Shown here: positions 52,731 through 63,953 of the stretch, piece after piece
How the letters are laid out: each line of letters opens with the position of its first letter
Position numbering within the stretch: the first letter of the stretch is position 1
Origin: Pyropia yezoensis
Lineage: Eukaryota; Rhodophyta; Bangiophyceae; Bangiales; Bangiaceae
Length of the DNA stretch: 64,000 bases
NCBI GenBank assembly: GCA_009829735.1
Contig: CM020619.1
Location: forward strand, 30,773,751-30,837,750
Reading direction: 5' to 3'
Notes under the pieces: model-generated
Databases searched by the model: none
Told to the model about the DNA's origin: nothing
Seen by the model: only the letters and a program-made list of their open reading frames with translations
Translations under genes and position numbers: made by a program

Positions 52731-53780
52731 TACGTGACGTAACGCGGGAGGTCGAAGCCCTCGGGGGAGCGTGCCGATCCCGACGCTCCTCCACGAACGC
52801 AATAGCTATAGGCCTTTCACGCGTCGGACGGTGCGGTTGTTGTATAAAACTCGATCCTCTCAGACACGTGTCAATATCCCTCGGGGGAAACGGACAGGTA
52901 GCACAGAAGGGGGAACTACGAGAGTGGTATGCCTGTTGCCCCACCTGCCTGCTCGCAGAGCAAACAGATACGCTCGCAAGTGCACGCGGGAAAGAGGAAA
53001 GCCAACGCGCAGTTGTCTTTTTCCCTGAGGGTGCGTGCCAAGGGCGCCTCGCTGTCCCTCTTAACGTGCGTCTGGGGGAGCCTGGGCACGTTGGACAGGT
53101 AGCCCCCTCCCCCTACCCCCCGAGTGGCCCCGACCCGAGTCTAACCTCGTCAGGTCGGGGGCCACTATCCCTACTATTTCTATTCCCACTCACTAATCTC
53201 ACACTCTAATTATCTCAAATCAAGTCCCTCACAAATATGCAAAAACCCAGCAGAAGTCCCTCTCTTACGTGTGGGTAGCGTAGTCCACCGCATCCCAGTG
53301 CCGGGCAGGGGCCACGGTGTAGCAATATGGATGACCGTATTGTGACCCTAATACAGGGGGACTACTTCTAACCCTTAAGTTTCAATTTGGGAGTCCGTAT
53401 TGGTCACGGTATCTATAAGTTACGTATGACCAGAGGGACTTGCATCTTGGGGCGGAGGGTAGTTAGTAGTGTCTCCGAGGGTTTATAGCGAGGGGGCCGG
53501 CGGCGAATCCAACGCCGGCCATGGTAGAACAACAAACCCCTCCCATTCGGGCTCCCATCTTGGTCCCGTGGCTTGCGCTCCAAGGACAGCAACCTTGGCC
53601 TCCCGGTGACGTCGGTGCCGATCCCCCTTGGTGAGTGTTCCCTGAGAGTGGACGTGCAGCGGATACATATTGTACTACACACGGCCGCCAACCATTCGCA
53701 CACGGCGGGCGTGTCCTGGCACCTGGTGCCCCCTGGTCGCCATCCCAGGTCGGCGCCAAGTCAGGGCCAGGGATGCTACA
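52731..53780. other. Gene-poor region next to the decayed retroelement
   Basis: No recognised gene. 53140-53470 is AT-richer. Sequence similarity to the chromovirus ends at about 53781, so this is either unrelated flanking DNA or rearranged element sequence. Confidence 0.45.
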
Positions 53781-54004
53781 CTCTCCTGTCAGGACAGCGA
53801 TGACGCGACGTGGGTTTACGTTCTTACGGAGTCCTACCCGAGGCTGGCGGACCCCTTTGGGTCGGCACGGTATGCGACAGGGTTGATTTGTCCTCTTGAC
53901 CCACTTGGCCGAGGCTGCCGCTGTGAGTTTCGGACGACCAGCTCCAGCGGTTACTCGTTTCCCGCCGACTTGGATTCGGAGTCTGAGGGCGATGGGGGGG
54001 ACCA
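53781..54004 (-). pseudogene. pol: 5' end of pol in the decayed copy
   Basis: Reads GKRVTAGAGRPKLTAAASAK and on to RRVIAVLTGE, matching the start of pol. The ATG of the intact copy is a GTA here (53952-53954), but the -1 frame joins gag through the conserved GGGAAAC (53963-53957). It is truncated before the protease. Confidence 0.8.
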
Positions 54005-55892
54005 CGAGTCCGAGAACGACGTGTCCGCCTCTTCCGCCGAGGGTGTGGCCACAGCCACCACCGGCCGCGTACCGCTCTGACGGCGCGAGCGTACTTCACC
54101 CGGAGCCGACTTTTTACTCGCATTCTCGACTAGTTGTTGAATGCGATCACTTCACATAGGGCAGTCATATGCCCAGTGTCCATCAGCGTTGCTGTTCCAA
54201 CACCGATTCTCTGTCCCCGGGAGGGTCTTCTCGGGTTGGGAAGACGAGTGGTTTCCCTGGGAAGTTCCCACAGCGGCTACTACCTTGTCCTTACGGACCC
54301 GGCGTGCCTCTCTTAACTCTCTGGCCATGCGAACCTCCTCCTCTTCGGCCAACTCGGCCTGCCGTTCCTGGCGCTGCTCATTCCGCAACCTTCGGTAAGC
54401 CTCACCCCTGCGGTAGGCGAAGCGGGCCAACTCGGCCAGCGTCGCCTGGGAGGTATTATTCGCCCGGGTTTCCATACGGACCGACCAATGGAGACTTCCA
54501 CTAAACGACTGTTCACCACAGCTTGTGCGTGAAGAAGGTCGCTAGGATTGTAGACCTTGCGGACCCGTTCTGCAAAGGACAGCTCGTCCTCGTCCTTCTC
54601 TTGGTGTGCCTGCGTGATCTCCTCAACTTGAGAAGCCAACGCGGCTTCATCCACCGTAGCTCTCAACAACCAGTTGACGAGCTCCAAGTAGGACGTTCTC
54701 TCACCAGCCCCACCACTTGAGGAACTGGGCATGACGGACATAATCTCCGGTCGTAGGTCGCCCTTTGTGAACTCCTGTACCATATGAAATGCCACGCCTT
54801 CGCTTATAGCATTGTCGTCACAGGCTTTTGTAAAACGACGTAGGAACTCAAAGACATGGAGGGGGGGAGCTCCATGCCACTCCGCTTTGTGCCCAAAGGA
54901 GTGAGTTACGTTCTTCTTGGCACAGCCCATAGCTCGGGCCTGTGTTGGAGCATACGCCACCGACTTGTTGTGGAGGGCGTAGGTCTCAGAGTCAAAGATC
55001 ATCTGGTAGACCGGGTTGGCTACCTGAATCTTTGGCGGCACTTCACGTTGAGGGAACAGCGGCTGGGGCAGAGCGGTACACTGACCCGACGTCTCTGCCG
55101 TCTGCACCGGCGGGCTGAAGGTAGCCCCCGGACTTTCTGCGGGGAGCCTCCCCGTAGAAGGCGTTCGCCCTGCCGAAATCATTGTGGCCCCTAACTTGGG
55201 AGTCACGGGGGTCGCTCCCTGTTCGGGGTGCCCCGATGCAGGCGTAGGGGGAAGTGTTCCTTGCGTCTGCGGGCTCGAAAGCCCCACTCCAGTCTTGACA
55301 TTGAGACCATCTGGCAAACTCGCCACAATCTGATTAAGAATGGTATTCGACATCGTGACCACCAGTTTCGGCACAGCTTGCCGCAACACATCAGTTGCCT
55401 CCCGACGGACAGTTTCCGCCAGGAGCGGGTACTCGAATCCAGTTGAGTCTCGGTCAGCCTCCGGGAGTCCACCTGAGGGGAAACCACAATCCTCAGGGGT
55501 CTCAACCGAGGGCAAGGGCGCGAGCCCATCACCAACCAACGGAGGTCCGCCGTCCTCCGAAAGCCTAGTTGGCGATGGCTCCATGCCAAAGTTGGCTCCA
55601 ACCCGAGTAGATCGCGCGAGGACAGTCCTCTCACCTAGGGACGTTCCTGTTGAGTTTACCACCCGGTGGCCGGACTTCGGCCAACCACCATCGAAGGAGT
55701 CACCCGAATGAATTCCGACTGAGTTGGGGTGGCCACCTGCCCGCCTGTACTTCCAGTCCTGCTGGCTTGAGGGACCTCCAGTCCCTCTGCGACCCCAGGT
55801 ACACCTACCTATGTCTCACCAGTACTCAAAGCCACTGAAGTACTTGCGTCACCCATATACTCCCCAGACGACGGGGGGTCCGATCCAGCCAT
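53951..55892 (-). pseudogene. gag: Gag of the decayed copy
   Basis: It matches gag from the ATG at 55892 through the capsid region to a TAA stop (53953-53951) at the same place as the TGA of the intact copies. Frame changes occur at about 54320-54470 and again between 54150 and 54120, and upstream of 55662. The zinc knuckle reads CWNSNADGHWAYDC, so its second cysteine is serine. Confidence 0.8.
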
Positions 55893-56011
55893 GCTGGCTC
55901 ACGATCCGCACGACACATACCAAGTGCACCGTTCCTCTGAGACAGAGGGCCCCTTACACCCGGGTGCACCCGGAGATTAAGCTCACCTCTGTCCCCTGCT
56001 GCTCCACCAAA

Positions 56012-56480
56012 TGTGGCAAAAACCACTCGCGCACACAGCGCCCAAGCTGGAGCGGTGCACAAGGGCTGCCTCCCGTGTTGGGGGAACCGGAAGAAGTGCA
56101 AGTCGCACACACGCTATCCCTGATGTGGGGCAATCCCCCCACCAGAAAACAAGATGGTGGTGTGTGGGCCAACAGTTTCTTGGTCGGGACGGGGAAGCGA
56201 GGCCAAGCCCCGCTGTCACTCCCTCTATCCCTCCAGGCTCCTCTCAGAATCTCGCCACTCAGAATCTCCCACCCCAGCACCTGCCCACCGGGCCACACGA
56301 AAATTCAAGACGATAAAAATGCAGAAAACCCTCAAATCCATGATGGATGCACTGTCAAGCAAAGTATCCATGACTTTGGGAAACTCGGGATCAAATGCAA
56401 TAGGAGAAACGGGTCAGATCAGATGTCTCCCGCCCCAGTATGGCGCGCCCTGCCCCCTGCGTGGGGCCAGTTCTGCCACA
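56012..56480 (-). repeat. 5' LTR of the decayed copy (469 bp)
   Basis: It starts TGTGGCAG at 56480 and ends TGCCACA at 56012, the same length as the other LTRs. It is clearly diverged, mostly in the first 150 bases. On its 3' side it is followed by a primer-binding-site-like TGGTGGAGCAGCAGGGGA (minus strand). Confidence 0.8.
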
Positions 56481-58154
56481 GCAGGGGCTCAATGCATTCT
56501 GCAGCAACTGACCGACCGACCGTGCGACGGCGACCTGTGCCCACTTTGAGATATCCTGTTGACGAATCCAACCACACGTCGGAGAGAGACACACTCACTT
56601 TGCTGGTCATGCACTCGGGCGAGCACTACTGCACGGTGGTGGCGGACCGAGCGACCGCGACCATGCCGAACCCGCGCAACAACCAGGGAGAGGACGCGCG
56701 TTTCTGCGAGCTCCGATGACCATTGTTTCCGACTGGCCGAAGTGGAGTGGAACAGTGGGGGAAGGACGAGGTGCGGTGCGGAGCCCGGCGGCAGCGGGAA
56801 GTGACGCAGGATCACGTGCCAAAACATTCTTAACACCATGAATCGTCGAAATTCATTACATACAGCCAAAACGAACAACCGAAAGCAGGAGTATGCTCTG
56901 AGTGTGTATCAAATTATGTGCATTCGTTTTCAATCAAACCGCGCCAATCCCCTCCCGCCAACCCCCCCGCGCCCCAGGAAACCCCCCGGTCCTCCAGTCA
57001 ACTCATTGACCGCAAACCACCTCCTAGTCAAGGCTGCAATTTTCTCGCCTCTCGTCGCAGCCGCTGCACGCCTTGACGTTCACCTCGTCCCTCCGCCAGC
57101 CGGCGCCACACTTAAAAAAGGTTACGTCTGCGTCGGGCGTGCCGGTACAGTACCAGCGGCGGGCGGCGCACCCCCGGGCAGCGTGGCGGCAGCACTGCCG
57201 CCCGCGCAGACGGCGCCTACACATGGCAGCGACGGCGGCGGCGGAGGTGGCGGCGGCGTCGGAGGTGGCGGCGGCGGCGGTAAATGGGAGTCTCCATCCG
57301 AGGGGGGACACCCGGTGGCTGGCTGGCCCAGCATCGCCGCCGCCGCCGCGCCCGCCACGGCCGGCACAGCGACAGCGGCGGTGCGCCATCAGCCGCCCAC
57401 CGCGTGGTGTACCGCGGCGGCAGCGGCGGCGGGGGCGGCGGCTGCGAGCGCAGCAGGCGGGGCGGCGGGGGGGGGGCTTGTTTGCCCTGCTCCGCCGCCG
57501 TCTGTGCCTGCGTGGTAGCCGTCGCTCTCGGGGGGTGGGCCCGACGGAAGCGGCGTGAGCGGGGGAGAGTTGAAGTCGCCGGCGCTAGCGTCCACCCCAT
57601 CGCACCACCTGTCGCCAGAGCAGTCTGGTGAACGGCCTGGAGGACATCGTGGTGGTTGCGATGGCGTTAGCAGTGGCGGTAGCAATGGCGGCGTGGGTGG
57701 CAGTGCCGCTGCCGCTGCCGCGGGCGGGTGGGTGTCCTCGCTGAGGGGGGCAGCCACGTCGACTGCTGCGCCCCTGCTGGAACCCCTTTCGGAATGGCTG
57801 GCGCCGCTGCCGCGGGCGCGCTGGGCTGCTGCAGCCTCTGCGGCCACCTACTCGAATGGGGTCGGCGGCGTCGCCGCGGCGGGCGGCGGCGGCGGCGGCT
57901 GCGGCGGCGGCGGCGGCGGCGGCGGCGGCCTCAGCCACTACCGCGTCAGTCAGATACACAGACACACCAAAAGCGTCTGCCGCATCAGAAAACCAGAGCA
58001 TGGCAAAAGCCACAGGAAAAAAACAACCGTGGCGTTATCCCCCCAGCCCCCCCACCCCCCCCCGCTAAAACCACCTCAGACGCCCAGAATCCCTCCATCC
58101 CATCACAAGCGCTCGGCAGGAGTCCCATACCTCCGGATGGGGTCCCTACCATCC
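56481..58154. other. Mixed region with GC-rich repeats, no secure gene
   Basis: 56481-57010 is balanced in composition and unrecognised. 57030-57970 is GGC/GCC-rich and has an ordinary-looking plus-strand block (KAAIFSPLVAAAARLDVHLV, GYVCVGRAGTVPAAGG at about 57030-57170) that could be an exon. No family is recognisable. Confidence 0.4.
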
Positions 58155-58506
58155 CACCACGGTCCGCCACCTGCTGCCGCCGCCATCACCTCCCCGCTTC
58201 AACCACTTGCACCGCCGGCGCCACGGTTCACTCCTGTCACACAACCACAACAGATACATGCACATTCTCACTCTCCCGACCGTTGCCACCAATGTCACAG
58301 CACCCCCACCCACCCCGCCCCCCCTACCCCCCCAGCCACCATCGCGGCGATCTCCCCCCCCCCGCCCTCCCAGACCACACCACCACCGTCGTCAACACCC
58401 CCACCATCTCCACACCGACCGAAGCAGACACACCGCCACCATTGACGTGCGTGACCCCCGCCGTAGCCGACGCGGACGCCCGCCAACGTCATCACCAAGA
58501 ATGCCT
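58155..58506 (+). repeat. Diverged ~350-bp repeat, left copy of an inverted pair
   Basis: It aligns along its length with the reverse complement of 62441-62800 by eye. Shared landmarks include CCTGTCACACAAC, CCATCGC, CACACCGAC and GCCGCAGCCGATG/GCCGTAGCCGACG. Together the two copies bracket the P-loop NTPase gene. Confidence 0.65.
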
Positions 58507-58690
58507 ACAGCAGCAAAACCATTTGGGAGAGCGCGCTGGCCATGGCACACAACGCGATGGCCTCGCAGGGGTGGCCGGAAGATTCGTGGAGCGTGGGGGG
58601 AGAGGGGAGACGGAGAGGTGGGGCGTTGGAGCCGCTTTCTGCCAGGTCAGGAAAAACATGTTCAAGAGCGCCAGAGAAGAGATGTAGTAG

Positions 58691-61306
58691 TCAAAACATC
58701 AGCTCGGCCTTCTGCAAAAGCTCGATACTCATGCCCACATCAAAGATCATCCGACCGTACAGGTCCTGCAGACCATCCAAGCCGCAAACAATGGTGCGCG
58801 GTGCGCCTGGTACCTCGGCTTCGTCAATACGCACAGAGAGGTTGCGACGCAAGATGTGTGCCATGGCGACGCGCCCATCCCACTCCTCCCACGATGAGCC
58901 AAAGATGTCCGTTACGTCAGACCAAGCGCGTGGAACCACCGTGGAAGCGGAGAACGAGCCGTCCATGCCCGGTGCAGTGCTCTTGAGTGAGAGCAGCAAC
59001 ATGACGAGGTCGATCTGCCGGCAAGTGCCGTAGGCCCTGCTGCACTTAAAGAAGATGACGCCGTCCACCGCACGATGTGCCGTCGACGTCCTCCAAACAG
59101 TACGCAGCAGCTGTGCGTGCTTGGAGGGCGTCTTGGCCATCTCCAAAAGCAGCGACAGGTCTCGGGACGCCACGGTCTTCCTGGGTGTCGAGAAGTCAAG
59201 CTGCACCTTGCGCAGGATGTCGCTGGAGCCACAAAAAATGTCAGCAGACGGCGGCAGCTGCACGACGCCGGAATTATTCTCATAGCGGGCAGAGGAATAT
59301 ATCTGGTACAGGGTGCGCCTAGTGTACCTGCTGCGGTAGATCGTACGCGATTCAGAGCAAGCGACCTCCCACCACAGGTGGAAGTCCTCTAAGATGGTCC
59401 CAATGTCATGGGCGTCGCATGCAACCATGTTCCGCAGCGCCTCAATCAGCGGACGCTCGGACGTGGAGGACCGCACGTTCGTCAAAAACGACGACGCCGG
59501 CATAAGGGGACAGCAGAGGACCGGGCCCGACAAAATAATCTTGCCCTCCGACCCAAGCCTCTCCATGGTCCTGTTGCCAGCCTCAGTGCGCATGTTGGCC
59601 TCGCTCTGGACCTCGAGCCCAAGAAACAGCGTGGCCACAAGCTTCAGCGAACGATCACCAAATCCCAGGTTGCTGCACACCAAACCGCTGCTCTCCGCTG
59701 CACGCTCCACGAGCGCCCCCAGGTCCGCCGACGATGACATTAAGGGGATGGAGGTGTCGTAAGTCCGCAGAAGGATGTCAACCTGGGTAAGAAGGCGAGA
59801 GTGCCCACAGGTTAAGCTCGCGATGTATCGCGCAAGTGCTGCAAGCCGCCTTCGACCGGTCGGGGTGTCCAGTGCATGGTTGTCATCCCGCAGCTGCCCA
59901 AACACCACCTTGCCGCCAACCACCATCTGAGAGCCCCGAAGGTAAAACTCCCGTAGTGCAGGGAGGAGAAAGCGAGCCGCTGTAGTGGGCGAGACCAGCT
60001 CCAGGGTGTACCCAGACTCAACGGGTCGACCGGACAACGGTGTGGACATCTCGTACATGAGGGAAGTAAGAATGGTCGAGAAGGCCGCAGGGCCATCGTG
60101 CTGCTGAGCAAACTCGCTCAAAAAGGACCGCACACCTTCCCCGTCAGAGATGTACGGCTTGAAAGGGCCCGCGGGAAGACCCTCGCGCGCCCCGATCTCG
60201 TCCACCAGAAGGATGACCGCTTTGCCAGGAGAGGCAGCTTAAAGCCGCTGAAAGAGGTTGTCCACAGCCTCGCGGACTTCGACGCCAGTCAGCTTCCCGC
60301 AAGACAACGCCGTCTGGCACGCGCGAACAAACATCCCCCAGGTCTGCCTGGTGTGAATCGGAAAGAGGCCCACAAACAAGAACCGCAACAGAACGGGAAG
60401 CTCCCGCCCGCGCCCGCCGTGCTGAACAGCCTTCAGCCGCACCAACGTAGACTCGACCGTCAGGTCCAGGCGGCAGAGGCCGTTAAATGTGATCGGGAAG
60501 ACAATGTTGGCGCTCGCCCAGTTCAGGGCAATACGGTGGCTCGCAAACTTGTCCTGCTGCGAGGGAGGCAGTTCCTCGTACGCCTTGACCAGGTCAGAAA
60601 CTCGGCAAAGGAGGTTGAAAAAGTGGGTCTTCCCCAATCCGGGCGTCGCCCTGAGGAAAACCAGCTTGATCCGCTCCTGCTCATCGGGCTTGGACGACAG
60701 TCCGCGCATGGTGACCGCGTGGTAGATGGCCAGCCAAAACACCATTAGAGGCTCCAAGAGGGACCCCACGTCCACCCGGGACACCATCTTCGGGTGAGGC
60801 CGAAACACCCGCATGGACACGGCGGAGATGTCATTGATGGGCAGCCCCAGGAACTTACAGGCCAGCTGGTCTCGAATAGCCTCCTCCGCAACGATGAAGT
60901 TCAATTCGGTCGCGCGTCTGTCCGCATCGTCCTCGTCCAGGTCAGCGTAGACCGGATCCATCCGGCCAACCTCCAGCGCAGCCCAGCCGGCCTTGTCCAG
61001 CAACTGCCAACCTGGGTCGTCGTTCGACTCGGACGAGACATTCGGAGAGCCGTGCTTGGCGTCGACAGGAATATTGGACGCAGTGGCTACGCACGGAGTG
61101 GTAGACGACCACCGAAGCGAGCCCAGTCCAGGAACCAAAGTACGTCTGGTGCAGAGCTGCAGCTGCGACCACGTAGAGTGGCGTTGTGACGAGCTGCACG
61201 GCCGCAAGGCGCCGCCATTTGCAATGAAAGAAAGTGTGCCAGCCAGCTGCGAGCGCTCGACTGCGCCTGCCACTGCCTCCTGCAGGCCAGACAAGTGATA
61301 CTGCAT
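58691..61306 (-). pseudogene. P-loop NTPase with possible nuclease tail (Crinkler/RHS-like), one in-frame stop
   Basis: One minus-strand frame runs from ATG 61306 to the end at 58691, interrupted only by a TAA at 60241-60239 (codon 356). Before it is a Walker A motif, FLRATPGLGKTHFFN (residues ~220-227). Just after it is a Walker B-like VILLVDEIG, then FSTILTSLMYEMSTPLSGRP, a pattern like the SGRP segment of Crinkler-type NTPases. Near the C-terminus AVDGVIFF followed by LLLSLKS resembles a degenerate D...xxK restriction-endonuclease fold. P-loop NTPase plus nuclease is the plan of the Crinkler/RHS class of eukaryotic proteins, often linked to transposons. The assignment is inferred from motifs. 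The stop sits between Walker A and B, so the gene is either inactivated, misread, or uses an unseen intron. Confidence 0.5.
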
Positions 61307-61342
61307 ATTGCAGACCAAGATTGACACTGCTCACGTCCGTCG

Positions 61343-61490
61343 CCAACGCGCGCTGGTGCCGCCGTCGCCGACGCGGGCTGTAGCCGCCGTCCGACGCGCC
61401 CCGTAGCCGCCGTCGCCGACGCGCCCCGCAGCCGCCGTCGCCAACACGCCCAGTCGCCGCCGTCGCCAACACGCCCAGTCGCCGCCGTCC
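61343..61490. repeat. 25-bp tandem repeat (GCCGCCGTCGCC-type)
   Basis: Diverging copies of CCAACACGCCCAGTCGCC and relatives follow one another, with the last two copies (starting 61441 and 61466) nearly identical. Confidence 0.7.
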
Positions 61491-61569
61491 CATCGGCCGA
61501 ATGTCGGCGTGTACCGTCTCGCAGTGCAGGTGCGAGCTCGGCGGCTTCGCCGACGAAGGACATGCGTGT

Positions 61570-61658
61570 GGCCTCGGGTTGGGGATGAGGGCGTGCGTGT
61601 GGCCTCGGGTTGGGGATGAGGGCGTGCGTGTGGCCTCGGGTTGGGGATGAGGGCGTGG
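61570..61658. repeat. 31-bp tandem repeat, three copies
   Basis: GGCCTCGGGTTGGGGATGAG followed by GGCGTGCGTGT recurs at 61570, 61601 and 61632 with almost no differences, suggesting recent expansion. Confidence 0.85.
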
Positions 61659-62440
61659 GGTTCATGTCCAGATCCGAGGTGGCGTTCGTCTTGCTCAGTG
61701 CACTTTGCTTGGAGTAAATACCAAACAAATGGGGTGCAACTTGTCCCATGCCTCCATGGTACATATCGTGCCCTGTCGAAAAATGGCGGGTCGGGGTGTT
61801 CGGGCGAACCGGACAGCAACCGGACAGTCTCAGGCGGCCCGCTCCGGTCTCATGGGCACCAATGGCCAATCAGACGCCTTTCTAGACGTCCAAAACGTGG
61901 TCCTACATACCGCTTTCGCAGGCGATTCTGCCGGTCTTCTAATAAACTCTGCAGACCTAGACCAAAGACTACAGTCTTCAAGGAGGGCACTATGTTCTGC
62001 GAAAAGTGCGAGATTCCCTGGCGGCCACTTCTCATCTATCGATTGCTGGGCTCCCAACGGTCCCAGGCTGGATGGGATGAGCGACTTTTGACATGTTCTA
62101 TTGTACATTAAGATTTAGATCATACTTTTTTCGGAGCTTGAGCGACAAAGCCATGGACAGCCACACAATGGCTGGACTCGAGTGGGAGGCCACTTTTTTA
62201 GATCCGCCCAATTTCTCTCTTAGCGGATTGTCTGACGACTGTCGTCGCCGTCGTCGGCGCGACCTGGCGAATCCGCGTCGGTGGCCGTGCCGACGGCGGC
62301 GATGGTGGCGACGGTGGCGGCGGCGGCTGTGGCAACCGTAGCGGTGACGGTGACGCCTCGCTGTCATGATGATGGCCGTCCGCGGTGGTGGCGCCGGTGT
62401 GTGTCAGGACCGAAGGTGGTGCTGGGTGTGTCTCGATGGC

Positions 62441-62800
62441 GGCGGTGGGCATCCCTGGTGGCGCAGGTGGGGGGCGACTGCATCGGCTGCGGCGGGGGGC
62501 GTGCATGTCGACGGTGGCGGTGTGAGTCCGCTTCTGTCGGTGTGGAGGTGGGCGGTGGGGTGGACAACGGCGGTGGTGTGATCAGAGTGGGCGGGGGGGG
62601 GGGGGGATCGCTGCGATGGTGACAGGGGGGGTGGGGGGGACAGTGACCATGGTGGTGTTACTGGTCCGGGGGGTGAGAGTGGGGATGTCGCCGTGGTGTT
62701 GTGTGACAGGATTGGACCGTGGTGGCGGTGGTGCAAGCGGCTGAGGCGAGGAGGTGACGGCAAAGGCAGCAGGAGGTGCTTGTGTTTCCCGATGTGGAGG
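62441..62800 (-). repeat. Diverged ~350-bp repeat, right copy of an inverted pair
   Basis: It is the reverse-complement partner of 58155-58506 by eye. Both copies are GC-rich and Pro/His/Thr-coding in translation, so part of the resemblance may come from composition, but the landmarks occur in the same order and spacing. Confidence 0.65.
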
Positions 62801-63188
62801 GGCGGTTCGTATGTCTAGTGGCTTGCTGACGCGGCAGTGGGTGCAGTGCGGGGGACCGTGAGGGTGGCGGTGGTGGACTCCACAGCGGTGATGGTAATGT
62901 GCTCGCCGGCGGTGTCTGTGGTGGGACCGCTGGCGGCAATCGTACATACAGAGCGGCTGTTTTTCGTCACTCTGCCGTCGTCTTTTCCGCGCAGCAACCA
63001 GGTACCGCTATTTGGCGAAGTGGAATGGACTCCGATTGTGTCTTCACATGCATGCGATGCCATCCTCTGTTTTTGTAGCGCGTTTCAGGAGCGTGGTAGC
63101 ACGCACAGGGCGGTACATCGTCGGGATTGTTTCGCATCTCCGCATGCAAGCCATCCAATGCTGATAACCTGAAATCAAGTAGTCCCCC

Positions 63189-63233
63189 TCTCTTGCAGCA
63201 GAGCTCTCTGATGTGGAGCTCTGCTGGAAGAGG
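63189..63233. repeat. Inverted repeat hairpin, 11-bp perfect arms extended to ~18 bp
   Basis: CAGCAGAGCTC (63196-63206) and GAGCTCTGCTG (63216-63226) are separated by nine bases. The pairing continues outward with CTCTTG-like and GAAGAG-like flanks and mismatches. Confidence 0.8.
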
Positions 63234-63935
63234 AACCAGATGAGAAAAGATCGAGGGTATCCCCGGAAAAATACGGGCGTTCGAGACGCCAGCACAACAC
63301 CTCCGGGCCCATCTCACAAGCTGTGCATAAGGGGATCGCTGCGGGACACTCTCGCGTCCACGTTCGAAGTTAGGAGTTGAAAGCTGCAGTCTGCTTGCTG
63401 CACGGGGCATCTTCTCATCCGTCTACCTATATGGAATCGTCATTAGCAAATAAAATCGACTCTGGGTGGCAAAATGACAGTGTAAAGCGTTTCCGACCGG
63501 AGAGACACTCGGTGGCCTCCGCAGCCCCCTACTAGTAGGAGCCGTACAACGCGTGAACTTTTAAGAAGTGACCGACCGCAGGCCACGTTTTTTATTCAAA
63601 AGGTGACGACCGCATTCCTCGTCATCTCTGAGAGGCTCATTCTCGTAGTGTCAAAAACGCTTGTGTTGCACCTGCTGGAAACAATGAAAAACAAAATGCT
63701 AGCGAGACCTTTCTAAAAAGGATCAGCGAACATGAGGTCGCCACGTGTGATCCGGGCCCCGTCAATATGAAGTGCCATGCTCAACAATTTTATCTACGAC
63801 ATGTGCTATCCTATCTGAGGAAAAAACCAACCAAAACTCAACAGCGAAAATGCTTTTTGGCGCGACGAGGGGTGGAGTGGCCTGTGCGCGTGCCATGTAG
63901 GTGGGCATGGGAGGAGGTTGGCGGCGGCGACGGCG

Positions 63936-63953
63936 GGGAGGATAAATCCTCCC
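63936..63953. repeat. 18-nt perfect palindrome
   Basis: GGGAGGAT, AA, ATCCTCCC. It is a short stable hairpin or binding site in GC-rich sequence near the window end. Confidence 0.75.

Larger units (their letters stand above)
53781..56480 (-). mobile_element. Truncated, decayed relative of the chromovirus
   Basis: On the minus strand, in order: an LTR (56480-56012), gag (55892-53951) and the first ~75 codons of pol, ending just before the protease motif at about 53781, after which similarity stops. It is clearly diverged from the element at 13955-29879 and has frameshifts. No second LTR was found. Confidence 0.85.
61307..62440. other. Upstream region of the NTPase gene
   Basis: It contains a 25-bp and a 31-bp tandem repeat (listed separately). 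The remainder (61670-62440) has no recognised gene. Confidence 0.5.
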
